Assembly: GCA_016081115.2 (NCBI GenBank) | Contig: CM071936.1 | Span: 82,210,978-82,274,977, forward strand | Origin: Rehmannia glutinosa | Taxonomy: Eukaryota; Streptophyta; Magnoliopsida; Lamiales; Orobanchaceae | Direction of reading: 5' to 3' | Length of the DNA stretch: 64,000 nt | Part shown: piece by piece, positions 11,804 through 23,108 of the stretch | Layout of the letters: every line of letters begins with the position of its first letter | Numbering within the stretch: position 1 is the first letter of the stretch | Program-made: the position numbers and the translations under genes | The notes under the pieces: model-generated | What the model was told of the DNA's origin: nothing | The model's input: the letters and a program-made list of their open reading frames with translations, nothing else | Database searches by the model: none

Positions 11804-11808
11804 ATGTG

Positions 11809-12857
11809 CAATCACTAAGAAAAAGTGTTTCTCTGCTTTTGGCTGGAAAAAAAAACACTTTGTAGTGTATGCAAATGCCAACTTCTGCTTCTATTTTATT
11901 TAATTAGAATCAAAAAGCATGGAGATGGGTGTGACGCCGTGGGCTGAAGAGGACGGGGAGTGATCGCCAGTGCAAGAAAAACACGGACAATGAGCGGCTC
12001 CTGACAGGCTTCTAGGCAGAGGGGAGAATGAATGAACCGATCCCACACCCGAAAAAGAGGAGATTTTGAGATGCGGTATGAGATTGTATGCAGTTGAGGA
12101 GAACTTAAAAGATTTGATAGGTACTACTCATACCCAACAAGATGCATCTTCTTTTCTGGTGGTCATCATATAAAAGCTCTGAAGCTAAGCGTGCTTGGCC
12201 CGGAGAGTGAGTGACCCCCTGAAACTGCTCTCGAGTGCGCGTGAGTGAGGACAAATCGTCTTTGGAAAGACTCGTGTTGGTTGGATTTCTGATTATGCTT
12301 TTGATTTGACTTTACAAACAAATAAGCGCTTTTTATAATTTTTTCACCAAATACTCTCAACTTGTGATTCTCAACTTATGATTCTATTTGCAAATATTAC
12401 CAACTTGTGATTCTCAACTATTTTTACTTGTGCCACAATAAATCAATTCAGAAGCTTTTGCAGATACAATCTTAATCAGAAGTTACTTGGTAACAGATGC
12501 TCCTGAATAACAATAGCAAACTATTTCTTCTAGAAGAATATTTGCAGATAGCTCTTTTGCTAGACTCTGGTCCAAAGTTGTGACAGACAGCACACCTACT
12601 TGTGGTCCATTATCACATGCTCACAACTGATGAAGTACCTTTCTGCCAAATTTATGTTTGATCACTTTTGTTAACCCAATTCTCAATTATTATAGGGTCA
12701 AATTTTATAGCTATGGCATTGATCGTCAATGTAATACCAGAAATATCGCATATTTTGCAGTTTCCTTCTTTCGTTTTCTTGATGCATGTGAGATTGAACT
12801 CAAAAACATCAGACTCAAAAACGCTATTCAAGTTAACAATATCCTTGCTAGGTACCC
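11809..12857. other. Spacer upstream of the second UGT
   Basis: No protein-coding frame is recognised. It contains a 5S rRNA-like stretch at 12163-12236. The 600 bases before the ATG at 12858 are the likely promoter region, but I see no distinctive motif. Confidence 0.5.
12163..12236 (+). mobile_element. 5S rRNA-derived sequence, probably part of a TRIM or SINE
   Basis: The stretch GAAGCTAAGCGTGCTTGG (12181-12198) and GAGTGACCCCCTG a little later match the internal promoter region of plant 5S rRNA (GAAGTTAAGCGTGCTTGG and GGGTGACC). About 12 bases between them are missing. It is too short and altered to be a 5S gene. 5S-derived promoters are known in Cassandra TRIM elements and some SINEs. 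I cannot see LTR ends or a tail that would decide between these. Confidence 0.5.
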
Positions 12858-14597
12858 ATGGATGAATGCAATATAGCCAACTTGCAACAGAGAAAAAAAT
12901 GCAGGATACTGTTTTTTCCACCGCCATTTCAAGGGCACATTAATCCCATGATTCAGCTTGCTAACATCCTTCACTCAAAAGGATTCATTATCGATATCAT
13001 TCACACACGGTATAACTTTCCGAATCCATCAAAGTACCCTCAATTCACCTTCCACCTTATTTCGGATGGCTTATCAGAAACCGAAATCTCTACATCAGAT
13101 CCTATACACCTCATCAAACTCCTAATCGCCACCTGTGTGGATCCGTTTTACGAATTCCTGGCACAATTACTCGCAGAGGATACAAATTATCACATTGCGT
13201 GCTTTATTACAGATGCTATTTGGTATTTCACACAAGCTGTTGCTGACAAGTTTAAGATCCCAAGGATTGTACTTCGGACAACCAGTGTTTGTTCGTTTTT
13301 AGCTTCTTCGGCTCTTCCACTTCTACGAGAGAAGGGATACCTCTCTGACAGGCGTATGTGTTTCTTTCGACACCTTATGTCTCGGCATATAGGCCTTAAG
13401 CTGTGTAGTCTTTTCTCTGCACTATATTTCATTCATTTGCTTTTGAAATATATGAAATAGTAGTGCAAGTATTAATTCTCTGGTATAACTTGTACTCAGT
13501 TTTGAATTGCACATCGTTTTGGTGTTTGCAAAGACTTAAAAAAGTGATTGTTAGTTTTTTACTTAAAAAGGTAATTTTATTGTTTTCAACTGTTTTTCAC
13601 TTCTGATACGATAAATCACTTCCTAACCTAAGCAGATGTTTCTTCAAACACTCCCTTAATTCTCTTTCCGATTATTACATATCAACATCATCCTGTTCTT
13701 GATCAGATTCGAAAATGGAGGAAGAAATTCCAGAGCTCCCACCCCTTAAAGTGAAGGATATTCCAATAATCGAAACGGAAAACCCAGACGACATGTGTCA
13801 TGTCATAGGCAACATGGTCGAAGAAACGAAAAAGCTTCGGCCTTATTTTCAACACGTTCAAAGAACTCGAAGAGCTTGAACTAGCCAAACTTAACGAGCA
13901 ATTTCCCATGCCAACTTTTGCAATCGGACCATTTCAGAAATGCTTTTCCTCTGCCTCAACCAGTTTCATGACACAAGATACAAGCTCTATTTCATGGCTC
14001 GATAAACAAGCTCCCAAGTCTGTGCTTTATGTGAGCTTTGGAAGCATGGCATCAATGGATGGCAAAACATTACTTGATGTGGCTTGGGGATTAGCCAATA
14101 GTATGCAGCCGTTTTTGTGGGTGGTTCGGCCTGGATTAGTCCACGGTTCAGATCAATGGCTAGAAATGTTGCCAAATGAGTTCTTGAGTTCAGTTAGTGA
14201 AAGGAGTTATATCGTGAAATGGGCTCCACAACAAGAAGTTTTGTGTCATTTTGCTATTGGTGGATTTTGGACGCACAGTGGGTGGAATTCGACGTTGGAG
14301 AGTATATGTGAAGGAGTTCCTATGATTTGTTCTCCTTTCTTTGGTGATCAGATGGTAAACTCGAGATATGTGAATGATATTTGGAAAATCGGGATTAAAT
14401 TGGAGAAAGGGATGGAAAGAATGGAAGTTGAAGACGCGATTAGAACGTTAATGGTGGAGAAAAAAGGCGAAGAGATGAGAAAGAGAGTTATGTGTCTGAA
14501 GGACAAAGTTGATGTTTGCTTAGACTCAGGTGGTTCTTCTTACCAAACTCTTGATGGCTTAATTTATTTCATTTCATCGTTTGAATCTTCTGTTTAG
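12858..14597 (+). CDS. UDP-glycosyltransferase, UGT76-like, two exons, frameshift in exon 2
   Basis: Tandem paralogue of the gene at 1868. Exons are 12858-13353 and 13707-14597, phase-1 intron with GT (13354) and AG (13705-13706). The N-domain has PPFQGH with catalytic His at residue 27 and Asp at about 119 (ITDA). Exon 2 opens with EEEIPELPPLKVKDIP, then loses frame at a run of five A (13829-13833). Removing one A would keep the family's GLIFNTF block in frame, so this is one extra base. Downstream everything is intact: YVSFGS and a PSPG box from WAPQ (14220) to DQ (14351). It has THSGWNS in place of the commoner THCGWNS. As written the protein ends soon after the shift. It is either a young pseudogene or a homopolymer error in the assembly. 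With the frame kept it would be 461 residues. Confidence 0.8.
13354..13706 (+). other. Phase-1 intron of the second UGT
   Basis: 353 bases, starting GTATGT and ending GATCAG, at the same codon position as in the other two UGT genes. It is much shorter than the 808-base intron of its tandem partner. Nothing else is recognised in it. Confidence 0.8.
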
Positions 14598-14629
14598 TAT
14601 TATTTCCTAGTTGTTAAATGGAACACTTG

Positions 14630-14950
14630 TGGACATGTTCCATGAAAATCATGTTGATTTTATAATATCATATAATGAGATATGACTAGAACAACTATCT
14701 CAACTTATCACTGTCTCATCGTATTTTCCATGCAAGTGGAAAAACCTGTGATGATGGTTTTGTAATTTCATCTCATCTCTCCTTCGTATGAAGGTTGTGT
14801 CAGGAAGGGCATCCGGCGTAAAACTTTGCCATTTACTTTTTGTGTGAATTTTATAGTGTTAACTAATTTTAGACAATTAATTGACACTATAAACTTCACA
14901 CCACCGACCCCACATAGTGGGATAAGGTGCAGTTGATGATGATGATGATG
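14630..14950 (+). mobile_element. Truncated non-LTR retroelement in the 3' UTR of the second UGT
   Basis: It is bounded by a 16-base target duplication TTAAATGGAACACTTG (14614-14629 and 14951-14966) and ends in a GAT microsatellite (14932-14950). The inner 3' part, with GGAAGGGCATCCGGC and CCCCACATAGTGGGATAAGG, resembles the 3' ends of plant RTE-type LINEs or related SINEs. A hairpin with 18-base arms, one mismatch, lies at 14842-14859/14884-14901. The insertion point is 17 bases after the UGT stop codon. Confidence 0.75.
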
Positions 14951-15047
14951 TTAAATGGAACACTTGATGCTTATTCATTTATCGAAGAGCCCAAAAAATT
15001 GTTTGGGAAGAAACGCTGTGCCACTCGATCCTTGGCGTTTTAGACAC

Positions 15048-15403
15048 TTTGGGAGCTGAACTTTTTTTTTTTTGTTACACTTTATCATCTAAACGTAACT
15101 ATACGAGTTTTGCATTTTGTCATCTAAAGCACATCAATTGTTGAATCATTCATCGAGATTCTGTCACATGCATGACACTTCTTTTGGTTGTGCACTTTTT
15201 GGTTAATTCCAGGTTGTTGAGTCTAAAACTAAAAAGTCGGATTATTATTTCGCACATGTAAAACAATCTAACATTGATCAAGAAATGTACAAACAAGAAT
15301 CACGTCATACATGTGACAGAATCACCCGTAAAACGATGACAAAGTCCAAAATCCGTATGGTTTCAATGACAAAGTGTAATAAATAAAGTTTGCTCCCAAA
15401 CTG
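15048..15403. repeat. Foldback/MITE-like element with long imperfect inverted repeats
   Basis: The left arm (about 15048-15190) reads TTTGGGAGC, then a T-run, then TTACACTTTATCATC and later GATTCTGTCACATGCATGAC. The right arm (about 15290-15403) is its imperfect inverse, ending TGCTCCCAAA. It has no coding capacity. I could not fix a target duplication, so the family is open. Confidence 0.6.
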
Positions 15404-16053
15404 CAAAAATCACGGGATGGCAAAATATAGTTACCCCAAAAACAGAGTCAAACTAATTTTTTGATAAGATATTATCATGATTTTTCTTTGTGCCTTCGGG
15501 GGACAAACTAAGCCTACTTCAGTTGGGACAGAAGATAGATAATATCAAGAAAGCATAAACTGATGTCTGAGTAGTTTAAGCTTAGTGTGAAACTTGCAGA
15601 TGGCCATTCAACGTCGATTGTTGGATTGAAGGGTCAAGCATAGGCATTGATGCTGCCTCTTCTTGATTATGGGACTACCCGCAGCACGTGAAACGTGGAG
15701 TTCTAAGCTGCTAATTATGAGAAAAATTAGTTGTGCTAACCATTAGTTATAATTTTTGGTCAAACGGTTGGGGATTAAAGTGTAAAGTCAATTGACATAT
15801 ACCTTAAAGTGAAACGATCAAGGTATCTATAATTACTAAAGTAAGAAATATATTGATGTGAAATATGGTACATGTACACAAACAATTTTATAAATCCTTG
15901 GGCATGGACCTATTAAATTGATCCTCTCAATTAAGCTCCTGAGCTTAAGCACATTAAGTTGAGTTTTTAAATATGGAGATCAAATTGTTAAATGTACGTC
16001 GCATACTCTTTAAAATTTGTATAACAATTAGATGAATAAGATTTAAACATCAA
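15404..16053. other. Intergenic stretch without recognised features
   Basis: AT-rich, no protein frame and no clear repeat ends seen. Confidence 0.5.
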
Positions 16054-16827
16054 CATAGACGAAGCCAGGAATTTTGGGTAGGGAGCCCAACTATATTAAT
16101 ATAAAAAGAGTCCGTCGAATTTTTGGCCACTTCTACATAATAAAAATAGTTAACCATGTTTCTTTTACCTATTTTTTAGTTCAAATTTTCCCTTTGTCTT
16201 TTTTTTTTCATTTCTAGGGACCGGTCCATGACTCGGTACCGGAAAATGTACCGCATCAGTTTTTTGAAATATAATTAAGTACCTCATCCGAGAACACAAG
16301 AAGGGTATGACCATGTCAAAATGACTAAAAATATGTTTTCGGAAAATATGACTATTTTTTATTTTTACAAAACATAAGTGGACAATTGTTCATTACCACA
16401 TATAAAAATGAAAAATAGTACATCAAATTTAAAATAAGTAGAAGTTTTGATTAAGTCGTTGTATTAATTCTATCACATCTTAACATTCAATAATAAATAA
16501 CAAAATACAATTATATCAATATACCAAGAAGGACAAATAGAGGCACAAGAGAATATGCAAAAATTCAAGTTAATGTTTATGGCAGAACTTAAATAATGTA
16601 CAAAAGTTTAAGAAAAGGGAAAAATGATTAAGACTCGTATTTTTCAAGATTCAAAAATGAAAGTAGGAAAGAGGAATGCAATATAATTGAAGATTTTTTT
16701 CCCCATTGTTCTATTTTTTTATTTTTTTAAAAATTAAAATGTGAAATGACCAAAATAACCCTATTTTTTTTTTCAAAATTTGAGGGGAGCCAGTGCCCTC
16801 CTTGGCCCTCACATGGCTTCGTCCATG
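16054..16827. mobile_element. Degenerate hAT-like non-autonomous element
   Basis: The ends are inverted copies: CATAGACGAAGCC (16054-16066) and GGCTTCGTCCATG (16815-16827), 12 of 13 matching. Just inside both ends lies a GGGAGCC/GGGGAGCC type stretch, as in the element at 17371. The 8 flanking bases (AACATCAA and ACCATCTT) match at 5 positions, a possible worn target duplication. No transposase is present. Confidence 0.5.
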
Positions 16828-17104
16828 ACCATCTTGTTACCGCGCCGGCAATTGGCATTTTAAGGAATTTATACTCTCTGCCACTAAACTCGTCGTCATT
16901 TACAAAGTATTTTGCATACACTATTAAAAATGGTTATCAACATTTGGCTGAAAAAGTATATTCGTATATTTTAGTATTTTCAACTTCTTATGATTAATTT
17001 TTTGTTTTTGTTGAGAATAATGGGCTCATATATTGATTAGGAGATCATCTCCGAAATAATCAAGTCTGCCAAGTGGTTCGGAATATCCCCAACCAATGGC
17101 TCGT

Positions 17105-18286
17105 TCAATGCAAATTAAAAAAAAACCGGGAAAGGTGATGGGCTAAAGAATTGTCCGATCGTCTAACAAAACTTGGAGTAATCGAACTAAAAGAAGAAAA
17201 AAGATCAACAATATCTAACATAATGTTGCCAAAATATGATAAATTCTCGATCTGCGAAGATAATCGGTGAAAAAGCTTCAAATTGTCCATTTTTATTACC
17301 ACTTTGCTCCACTTCATATCTCTCGCCAATTTCAATCCTTCTCGACACGCTAGGGCCTCAACGACATCCGCAGTGGCGGAGCCACATGGTTGGTTAGGGG
17401 GGCCCTGGCCTCCCCCAACTTTTTTCTTTTTGCCCTTTTAGTATTCATATTCTTATTATTTATATTTTGGCCCCCCTCATAATTTTGTTGGATAAAATTA
17501 TTCCATTAAATTTAGTAAGTTAAATTGGAGATTTTGTGGGTGTTATTTTATCTTATTATCATCTTAAAATTATGTTTTATATTCATCAAAATATGGGTTT
17601 CTCATAATTATTTGATAATATATGTTGAAAAGAAAATAACGAAAATAAATAGGATAAATTAAATTATAGATGATTTTCGTGATATGCAAAAGAGACTCTG
17701 AACAAGTTAAGGATTTAATGATGTATTTTGTAAATATTTACTAATGATTATATTTGTTTGATACAAATATAATATATATAAACTTCATTATCTTGTATAT
17801 ATACACAAATGTGATCTTTTAGTTTTTACCTTGACTAGGGAACCTAATACGAATTTAATAATTTTTTAATATTTAATGTATTTTGTTTGTAATTTCAATT
17901 TCTTCACCATTTTTTTATTTTTTTTCGTGTCAACTTTAAATTATATAAGTTTTTCTTGTCGTATCAGGTTACCCCTGTTATAAATGGGTCGTGTTCGTGT
18001 CGTGTATCTTGATACAAATAATTAAACGGGTCGTGTTCGGGTTCGTGTCAAACCTATAATCTCTGTGTCTGAACACGACCCGCGAACACGACACGATTGA
18101 CACCCCTGCTTGGCCCCCCCTCACCCGTTGTCCTGGTTCCGCCCCTGGACACCCGTCTCGTATTCAGCACAAACCAATGTTGGTAGGGTCTATAGGACAT
18201 TCTCGGAATAGTCACAAACAATCACTCCTAAACCCGTTCCTTCTCCCGGGATTATCGAGGCATTGTTCGCCAAAAATTATTTTGGT
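17105..18286 (-). pseudogene. L1-type LINE, RNase H domain (3' end), interrupted by a hAT element
   Basis: On the minus strand 18286-18148 joined to 17370-17105 reads as the RNase H-like domain found at the C-terminus of plant L1 LINEs. Visible pieces are GEGTGLGVIVCDYSENV, VVEALACREGLKLARDMKW and a C-terminal SFVRRSDNSLAHHLSRF. There is one in-frame stop (after SENVL). The hAT-like element 17371-18147 sits inside the GVVE segment. The preceding LINE part, RT and zinc-binding domain, is at 40632-42284. The two halves were split when the LTR elements between them inserted. Non-coding sequence down to about 17000 is probably its 3' UTR. Confidence 0.7.
17371..18147. mobile_element. hAT-like non-autonomous DNA transposon
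   Basis: Ends CAGTGGCGGAGCCA and, inverted, CAGGGGCGGAACCA are typical hAT-style termini. The 8-bp flanks GACATCCG (17363-17370) and GACACCCG (18148-18155) differ at one base. It is 777 bp with no transposase. Near its right end (17985-18108) is a strongly self-complementary block built from GGGTCGTGTTCG and its inverse, ending GACACCCCTG, perhaps a second hAT MITE nested inside. The insertion lies in the LINE RNase H domain. Confidence 0.8.
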
Positions 18287-18721
18287 TGATACAACTGCAA
18301 GTGTACAATGTAGTTTATAGGATAATGACAAGCAAGGTCTTATTCCTCAAGGACTGATATTCAAAACACTTAGGCTTTAATTACATCGTATTCCAATTTT
18401 ATTGAAGCGACCGAAAATCAAGTTATTTTAAAAAAAAATCGAAAATAAAAGAAAATAAAAGGAATAAATTTTGCGAACCCCACAAGTACTTTCAACATCT
18501 TTAGGAGCAACCTTAGGCACATAATCTCAACATGCTTCTTTAATATTAAATGCAAATAATATTTTAAAAACCAATTCATGCAATTCTATGGTTCAATTCC
18601 TAAGTTAGTCTACTCTCCCTTCCGGGCGGTGAATAAATAGTTGATTAATAACAATTGTAAGTCTCCCGACTCTTTACAATTATTACTAACTCCCAAAAGA
18701 TTTTTGAATTGAATGACTCCC

Positions 18722-20202
18722 TGTTCGCCTTATTTTTTAGCTTCACCGCAAGTGTACGGTACAGTTTATAGAATAGGGTTAACAAGGTCGAATCCACAGG
18801 GACTAATAAATTATTGTACTAAATACTGGATTGTAATAGCCTTATTTTTATCTAGACGATCGAAAGTGAGTGAATTGGTTTTATAAACTAAAGCGAAATT
18901 TATCCTAAAATAACACAGTAAAAAATGATTGAAAGATCAAGATGATGAATGGATTCCTGGGTTATGGTTTCAGTTAATATCCCCTTTTATTCTCAAATTA
19001 ATCAAACCAAAGTTAAACGTATTCTTCCCTATAGACCGATCACAAAAGTAATTTACCCTCTCTCTCGAGATGTATGTAAAAGCATTGATTGGAATATCTA
19101 TGCTAGCATCTCTACTCAACATGAGATATCCAACTCCCAAAAGTTCAAAAGATTATAATGCCTCACGAATATTCACAGACTTCTCAATTATGCAAGATAT
19201 TCATGTCAAGTACTCATAGATCTAGTATTGAAACTCATCGGTTAGAATTATGAATCAATACATCAAACAAGTTAAACCAAACGTGTTTGATAAAACAAGA
19301 ATTAAAGCAAAGTACTTGAATAGGGTTGAAAAATATTAACTTCAATTGTAATTAATCATCAAATAAAAGTATCCATTAATATACTCCAAAACCCGGGAAT
19401 CACAAGAAGTTTAGCTAGACATAGAAAAGAAATAATCCATAGACAAATTATTAATGTTCATGTCTAACTAATTGAAAGTAACGATACTATGGAATGAGTG
19501 AACTCGGGGATGATGACGATCTCTCGATCTATCTTCAATCCTCGAAGGTGTGGTTGCGGTCTTGATCGATCTCTCCAATTCTCCAGTGGAAGATTACTCT
19601 TTTCTCTGCTTTCTAGGGCAAAAATCAGTGTGTCCTTGTTTGTGGCCGCCCCGTCTCTATTTGTACTTCGTTTGGGTCGAAACCTAGTTCAAAACTAGTC
19701 AGACTCTGTTTTTCCCGCACAGGCGCACGGGACATGCGCTAGGGCACGCCCAGCCCGTGCTGGGTGCCACAGAAATTGTTCAAACCACTAAATGGAGAAC
19801 AGACCGTGCTATATAGCACGACCGGACCGTGCTTGTAGTCGAACCTTGAAAACTCATTGTTAAGTTGAGCATGGGTTGTGCTAGGGTAGAACGCCCTGAC
19901 CGTGCTCACCTGCTGCCACTAGTACTCGGCCATTTTCTTCCGTTTTTTGCCCGGTTCATCTGACTTCTTCTCGATTCGACTCCAAACTTCATCCATCATG
20001 TCAAGTAGTGGCAGTTCTTTATTGTAATGCTCCGAATTGTTGCCAAAATGCTACAATTATCAATAAGTTGCTACAAAACGAGCAAAGCGTAATCCTTTTC
20101 CACAAAACAGGAATAAAGCCCTATTTACTCATGTAATGCATGTATATCAACACATTCTATCCAAAATTAAGCCAAAAATACATGCAAAATACATGCCAAT
20201 CA
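18722..20202 (-). repeat. LTR of Athila element (left copy, 3' LTR)
   Basis: Pairs with 37902-39383, and a third copy of the family lies at 50893-52373. The GC-rich palindrome array is at 19715-19909. In the plus direction it is followed by the complement of a polypurine tract (ACCCCCAAACTT, about 20204-20215). Confidence 0.92.
19715..19909. repeat. Paired-palindrome GC array in Athila LTR
   Basis: Three blocks spaced by 50-70 bases: GCACGGGACATGC with GCACGCCCAGCCCGTGC, then ACCGTGCTATATAGCACG, then a weaker pair ending CCGTGCTCACC. The right LTR has the matching array at 38896-39089 with several base differences. Confidence 0.75.
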
Positions 20203-21649
20203 AACCCCCAAACTTAAACTGTTGACAGTCCCGGTCAACACTTTATAAACAAGACAACACTAATGGGGTAAAGAAGAGCAACTCAAGAACACCGCATCAC
20301 AATTCATGTCGTTTATCCATAGACATCAAGCACAAACCAACCAAGTTTCAAATATCTAACACGGAGCACAAGTCTATCAAAATCATGGCAAACACTTCAA
20401 ATCACGCCTCTCATGGATAAAGTGTATACTCTACTCAATAGGATAATAAGGGACGTGTATTCGCTCAAGTCATATCAATGTTGAAGAATTACCATATGCT
20501 TGCAAATCGTCTCATATCTCCGCCACTCGATTGTATGCAATTCACAAATCAGAAAGGACTTTGCTTATGGTTGTAATGAAGGCTCTTTGGTTAAGGTAGG
20601 GAAATATGGATAAAGTGACTCAAACTCGAGCGTATAGATTAGTAAGCGCATTGTTTTTCTCAAACACTTATTCTTATTCAAATCAAGTATGCACCCCCAA
20701 TCACCTTTTCCTATCACATATCTAATTCTCCCTACATTTTCATACCATTCATTCTTCCTCGCCTTACATCACAATTTCCAGCCTATATGTTCTTTTACAG
20801 CCAACTCACTTTTTCAGTCTTTTTTTTTTGTGAGTATTCTTCCTTCTCCTCATTTTCTTCCTTTATTCCCAATCACCCAACATATACACCATTTTCTAAC
20901 TTCTCGATACCCTTTCATTCAACCCTTTATTCAATCCCTTTACTCAATGCTATACGCTCAAGCTTAGGGTATCAGATATATCAAGTTAAGGCTTAAGGCT
21001 TGAATTATGTCTATAAAAAAAATCAGGCAATAGGCTCAAATTGGCTAACTAGGGAAATCAAATATCATAGGTAGGCAAAAAGGCTTGAAAGGCTAAACAA
21101 AAATGGCCTAAAATCATTTTCATAAACTACATACAACATGTGACTTTGACGAAGATACCAAAGCAAGTTCTAGAATACAATCAATATGAATGACACACTC
21201 AATCAACAAACAAGACTGCATAATATGAAAGCAGTAAAGGCTCAAAAAGCTCACATGCTTGTAAGTGCATAATTCAAAGTAAATCAACCATGACTCCAAC
21301 ATTCACATGCTCCATATTAATTATTCTCAACCCGGTCAACTCACGCTCAACACCCAAAAAGCTCACATGCTTGCAATCAAAATCACAGCAAGCACACAAT
21401 AGCGGTCAACTCACTCCCTAACAACTAAGAAAGCAATAAACGTGCTAAAGCAATAAACATGCTAAAAACAAAAAAATTCAACATCAAATGCAATGCAACC
21501 TATATGTACTAAATGCAACTACATGAATGCAACAATGCCACACCCTTCAATAAAATTACTACCTCTCCCCCCAAACTTGAATGAATTATAGTGCATAAAA
21601 GAGAAGGTAGAATTTCAAAGAAAAGTGTGGAAATGACCTGGATCACTGT
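20203..21649 (-). other. 3' untranslated spacer of the Athila element with two polypurine-like tracts
   Basis: No protein frame is supported. On the sense (minus) strand AAGTTTGGGGGTT abuts the LTR (20203-20215) and is the expected plus-strand primer. A second one, AAGTTTGGGGGGAGAG (about 21565-21580), lies 1.35 kb upstream near the end of the env-position ORF. Next to the first, TGTTGAC/GTCAACA (20220-20240) can form a 7-bp stem. Confidence 0.6.
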
Positions 21650-23108
21650 GGGGGTGGCGACGGAAAGTGGCCCTAGGAGATATGCCACATTTGAATCTGA
21701 TGCATCATCTGCAATATCTCCAACTCCCGCTGCTCCTAGGCCTGGTACCTCAGCTCCTGGGCTTGGTACCTCTGCTCCTACTATGTTTGGAAAGCACGGA
21801 ACTCCTCCTGGTGATGCAGGAAATCATCTCGATACTGCCGGAATTCATCCTGGTGATGCCGGAAGTCGTCCCTATGCTATCGCATGCTCTCCTTAAGAGC
21901 ATAGAGTCTATCATGATCATACTGTCCCCCACGCTCCTCACCTTGGTGGGAGCTCTCTGGAATGTTGGGCCGCCCCTGGGGGAAGCCCTGCTCGAAACCT
22001 CCCTACTGTATGCCCTGCTCGAAACCCCTCTCTTGTCGATCGTACTCCCTTGCCTCCATCACCAAATCCTCTTCATCGGGTAACCCTGCTACCCTCATCC
22101 TTTTTCTTGCAGTCAGGCCATCCATGACCCTGATATGTGCCTCAGAGTTCATGAGCCAGTTACTTTGATTGTCCACCACACAAAGAAAAGTTAGGGAGGG
22201 GGAAAGCAGACCCGACTTTTTGTTGAAAATAGAGGATGTTCTCCTCTTCAGTTATGATCTTCATGGTGCGGAGGGCGTTCATGTTGATGCTTCGGCTGCC
22301 CTCTATCGGCTCCATTCGGCGCATATCAACCCCAAAATGTTGAGCAATGGGGGTTATCATTCCCCCAATTAATATTTTCCCCGCGTCCTGCTGAGAAATG
22401 TAAACGGCGTGTTCCACAAAGTAAGCCGCCATATTATAAGGGGTGCGGGTGAGCATACACCAAAGTAGGTATAGCTCCCGAGCTTGCATACCCCCGTTGT
22501 TGTGCCGAGTGTACACTGAGTGGGCCGTTACTTTTTGGATGTAGCGAGAATACGGGGTTTCGGATTGACGAGGCCTTGGATGTGCGTGCCGCATATTGCA
22601 TCAAGCTGGTTTCTGGGGTTTTAGTCAACAATCGCCAAAAATCATACTGGCTATAATTTGCAGCGGTCCGGAACGGGGCGTCTGATGGTGCCCCAAAAAT
22701 CTGGTTAAGTTGGGCGATAGTGACGTGCCTCCATTCGTTGCCCAATCTAAACCGGATTTTCTGAGGCTCATTTCTTACTCGCGTCTCCGTAACCTCCACG
22801 GTGCTCAGGAACTCGAGCGCGAGTGTCTTAAATGCTGGCCACCGCCCTTGCATGAAGGCGGTCCATCCCACTCGTTCAAACATGTGCCAAACCTCCTCAT
22901 GTATCCCGAGAGCTCGGGTACAATCATCGTCGGCATAGCGTGTGGGCGTGAGAGGACGAGTGATCAGCCGGTTCCACCTATCCAGTTCATCGTTCTCTGT
23001 CAAAGTGAGCCCATAAGCCTCGGGGTTGTCTGGGTATGGTGGCGCACGTGCGGCGGTGGCCCCCCATCCTCGTCTACCTCGGTTTGGTCGGTTCCGTGGT
23101 TCAGCCAT
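21650..23108 (-). pseudogene. Athila env-position ORF (ATHILA ORF-1 type), broken
   Basis: It starts with MAEPRNRPNRGRRG (ATG at 23108). The body has ALGIHEEVWHMFERVGWTAF and, after one frame change near 22550, ELYLLWCMLTRTPYNMAAYF and GKILIGGMITPIAQHFGV. These are the hallmarks of the protein encoded downstream of pol in Athila elements. The tail (about 22150-21650, several stops) is charged and repeats a unit like HHQDEFRQYRDDF, probably a coiled coil. There is no signal peptide or membrane segment, so an envelope role is not shown. A possible splice acceptor (CCAG) precedes the ATG by 18 bases. Confidence 0.7.

Noticed and set aside
12181..12280. A true 5S rRNA gene
   Set aside because: The start and about 12 central bases are missing and there is no tandem array; it is a derived fragment.
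18264..18286. GTTCGCCAAAAATTATTTT as a primer-binding site left of the solo LTR
   Set aside because: It resembles the sites of other elements, but the sequence reads on as LINE RNase H, so the likeness is probably chance.
18780..18795. AGGTCGAATCC in Athila LTRs looks like a tRNA B box
   Set aside because: One base short of GGTTCGAATCC and no A box at the right distance; more likely part of the conserved U5 region.
20689..20967. Plus-strand open frame of 92 codons
   Set aside because: Low-complexity Phe/Ser/Pro translation of pyrimidine-rich spacer inside the Athila 3' region, antisense to the element.
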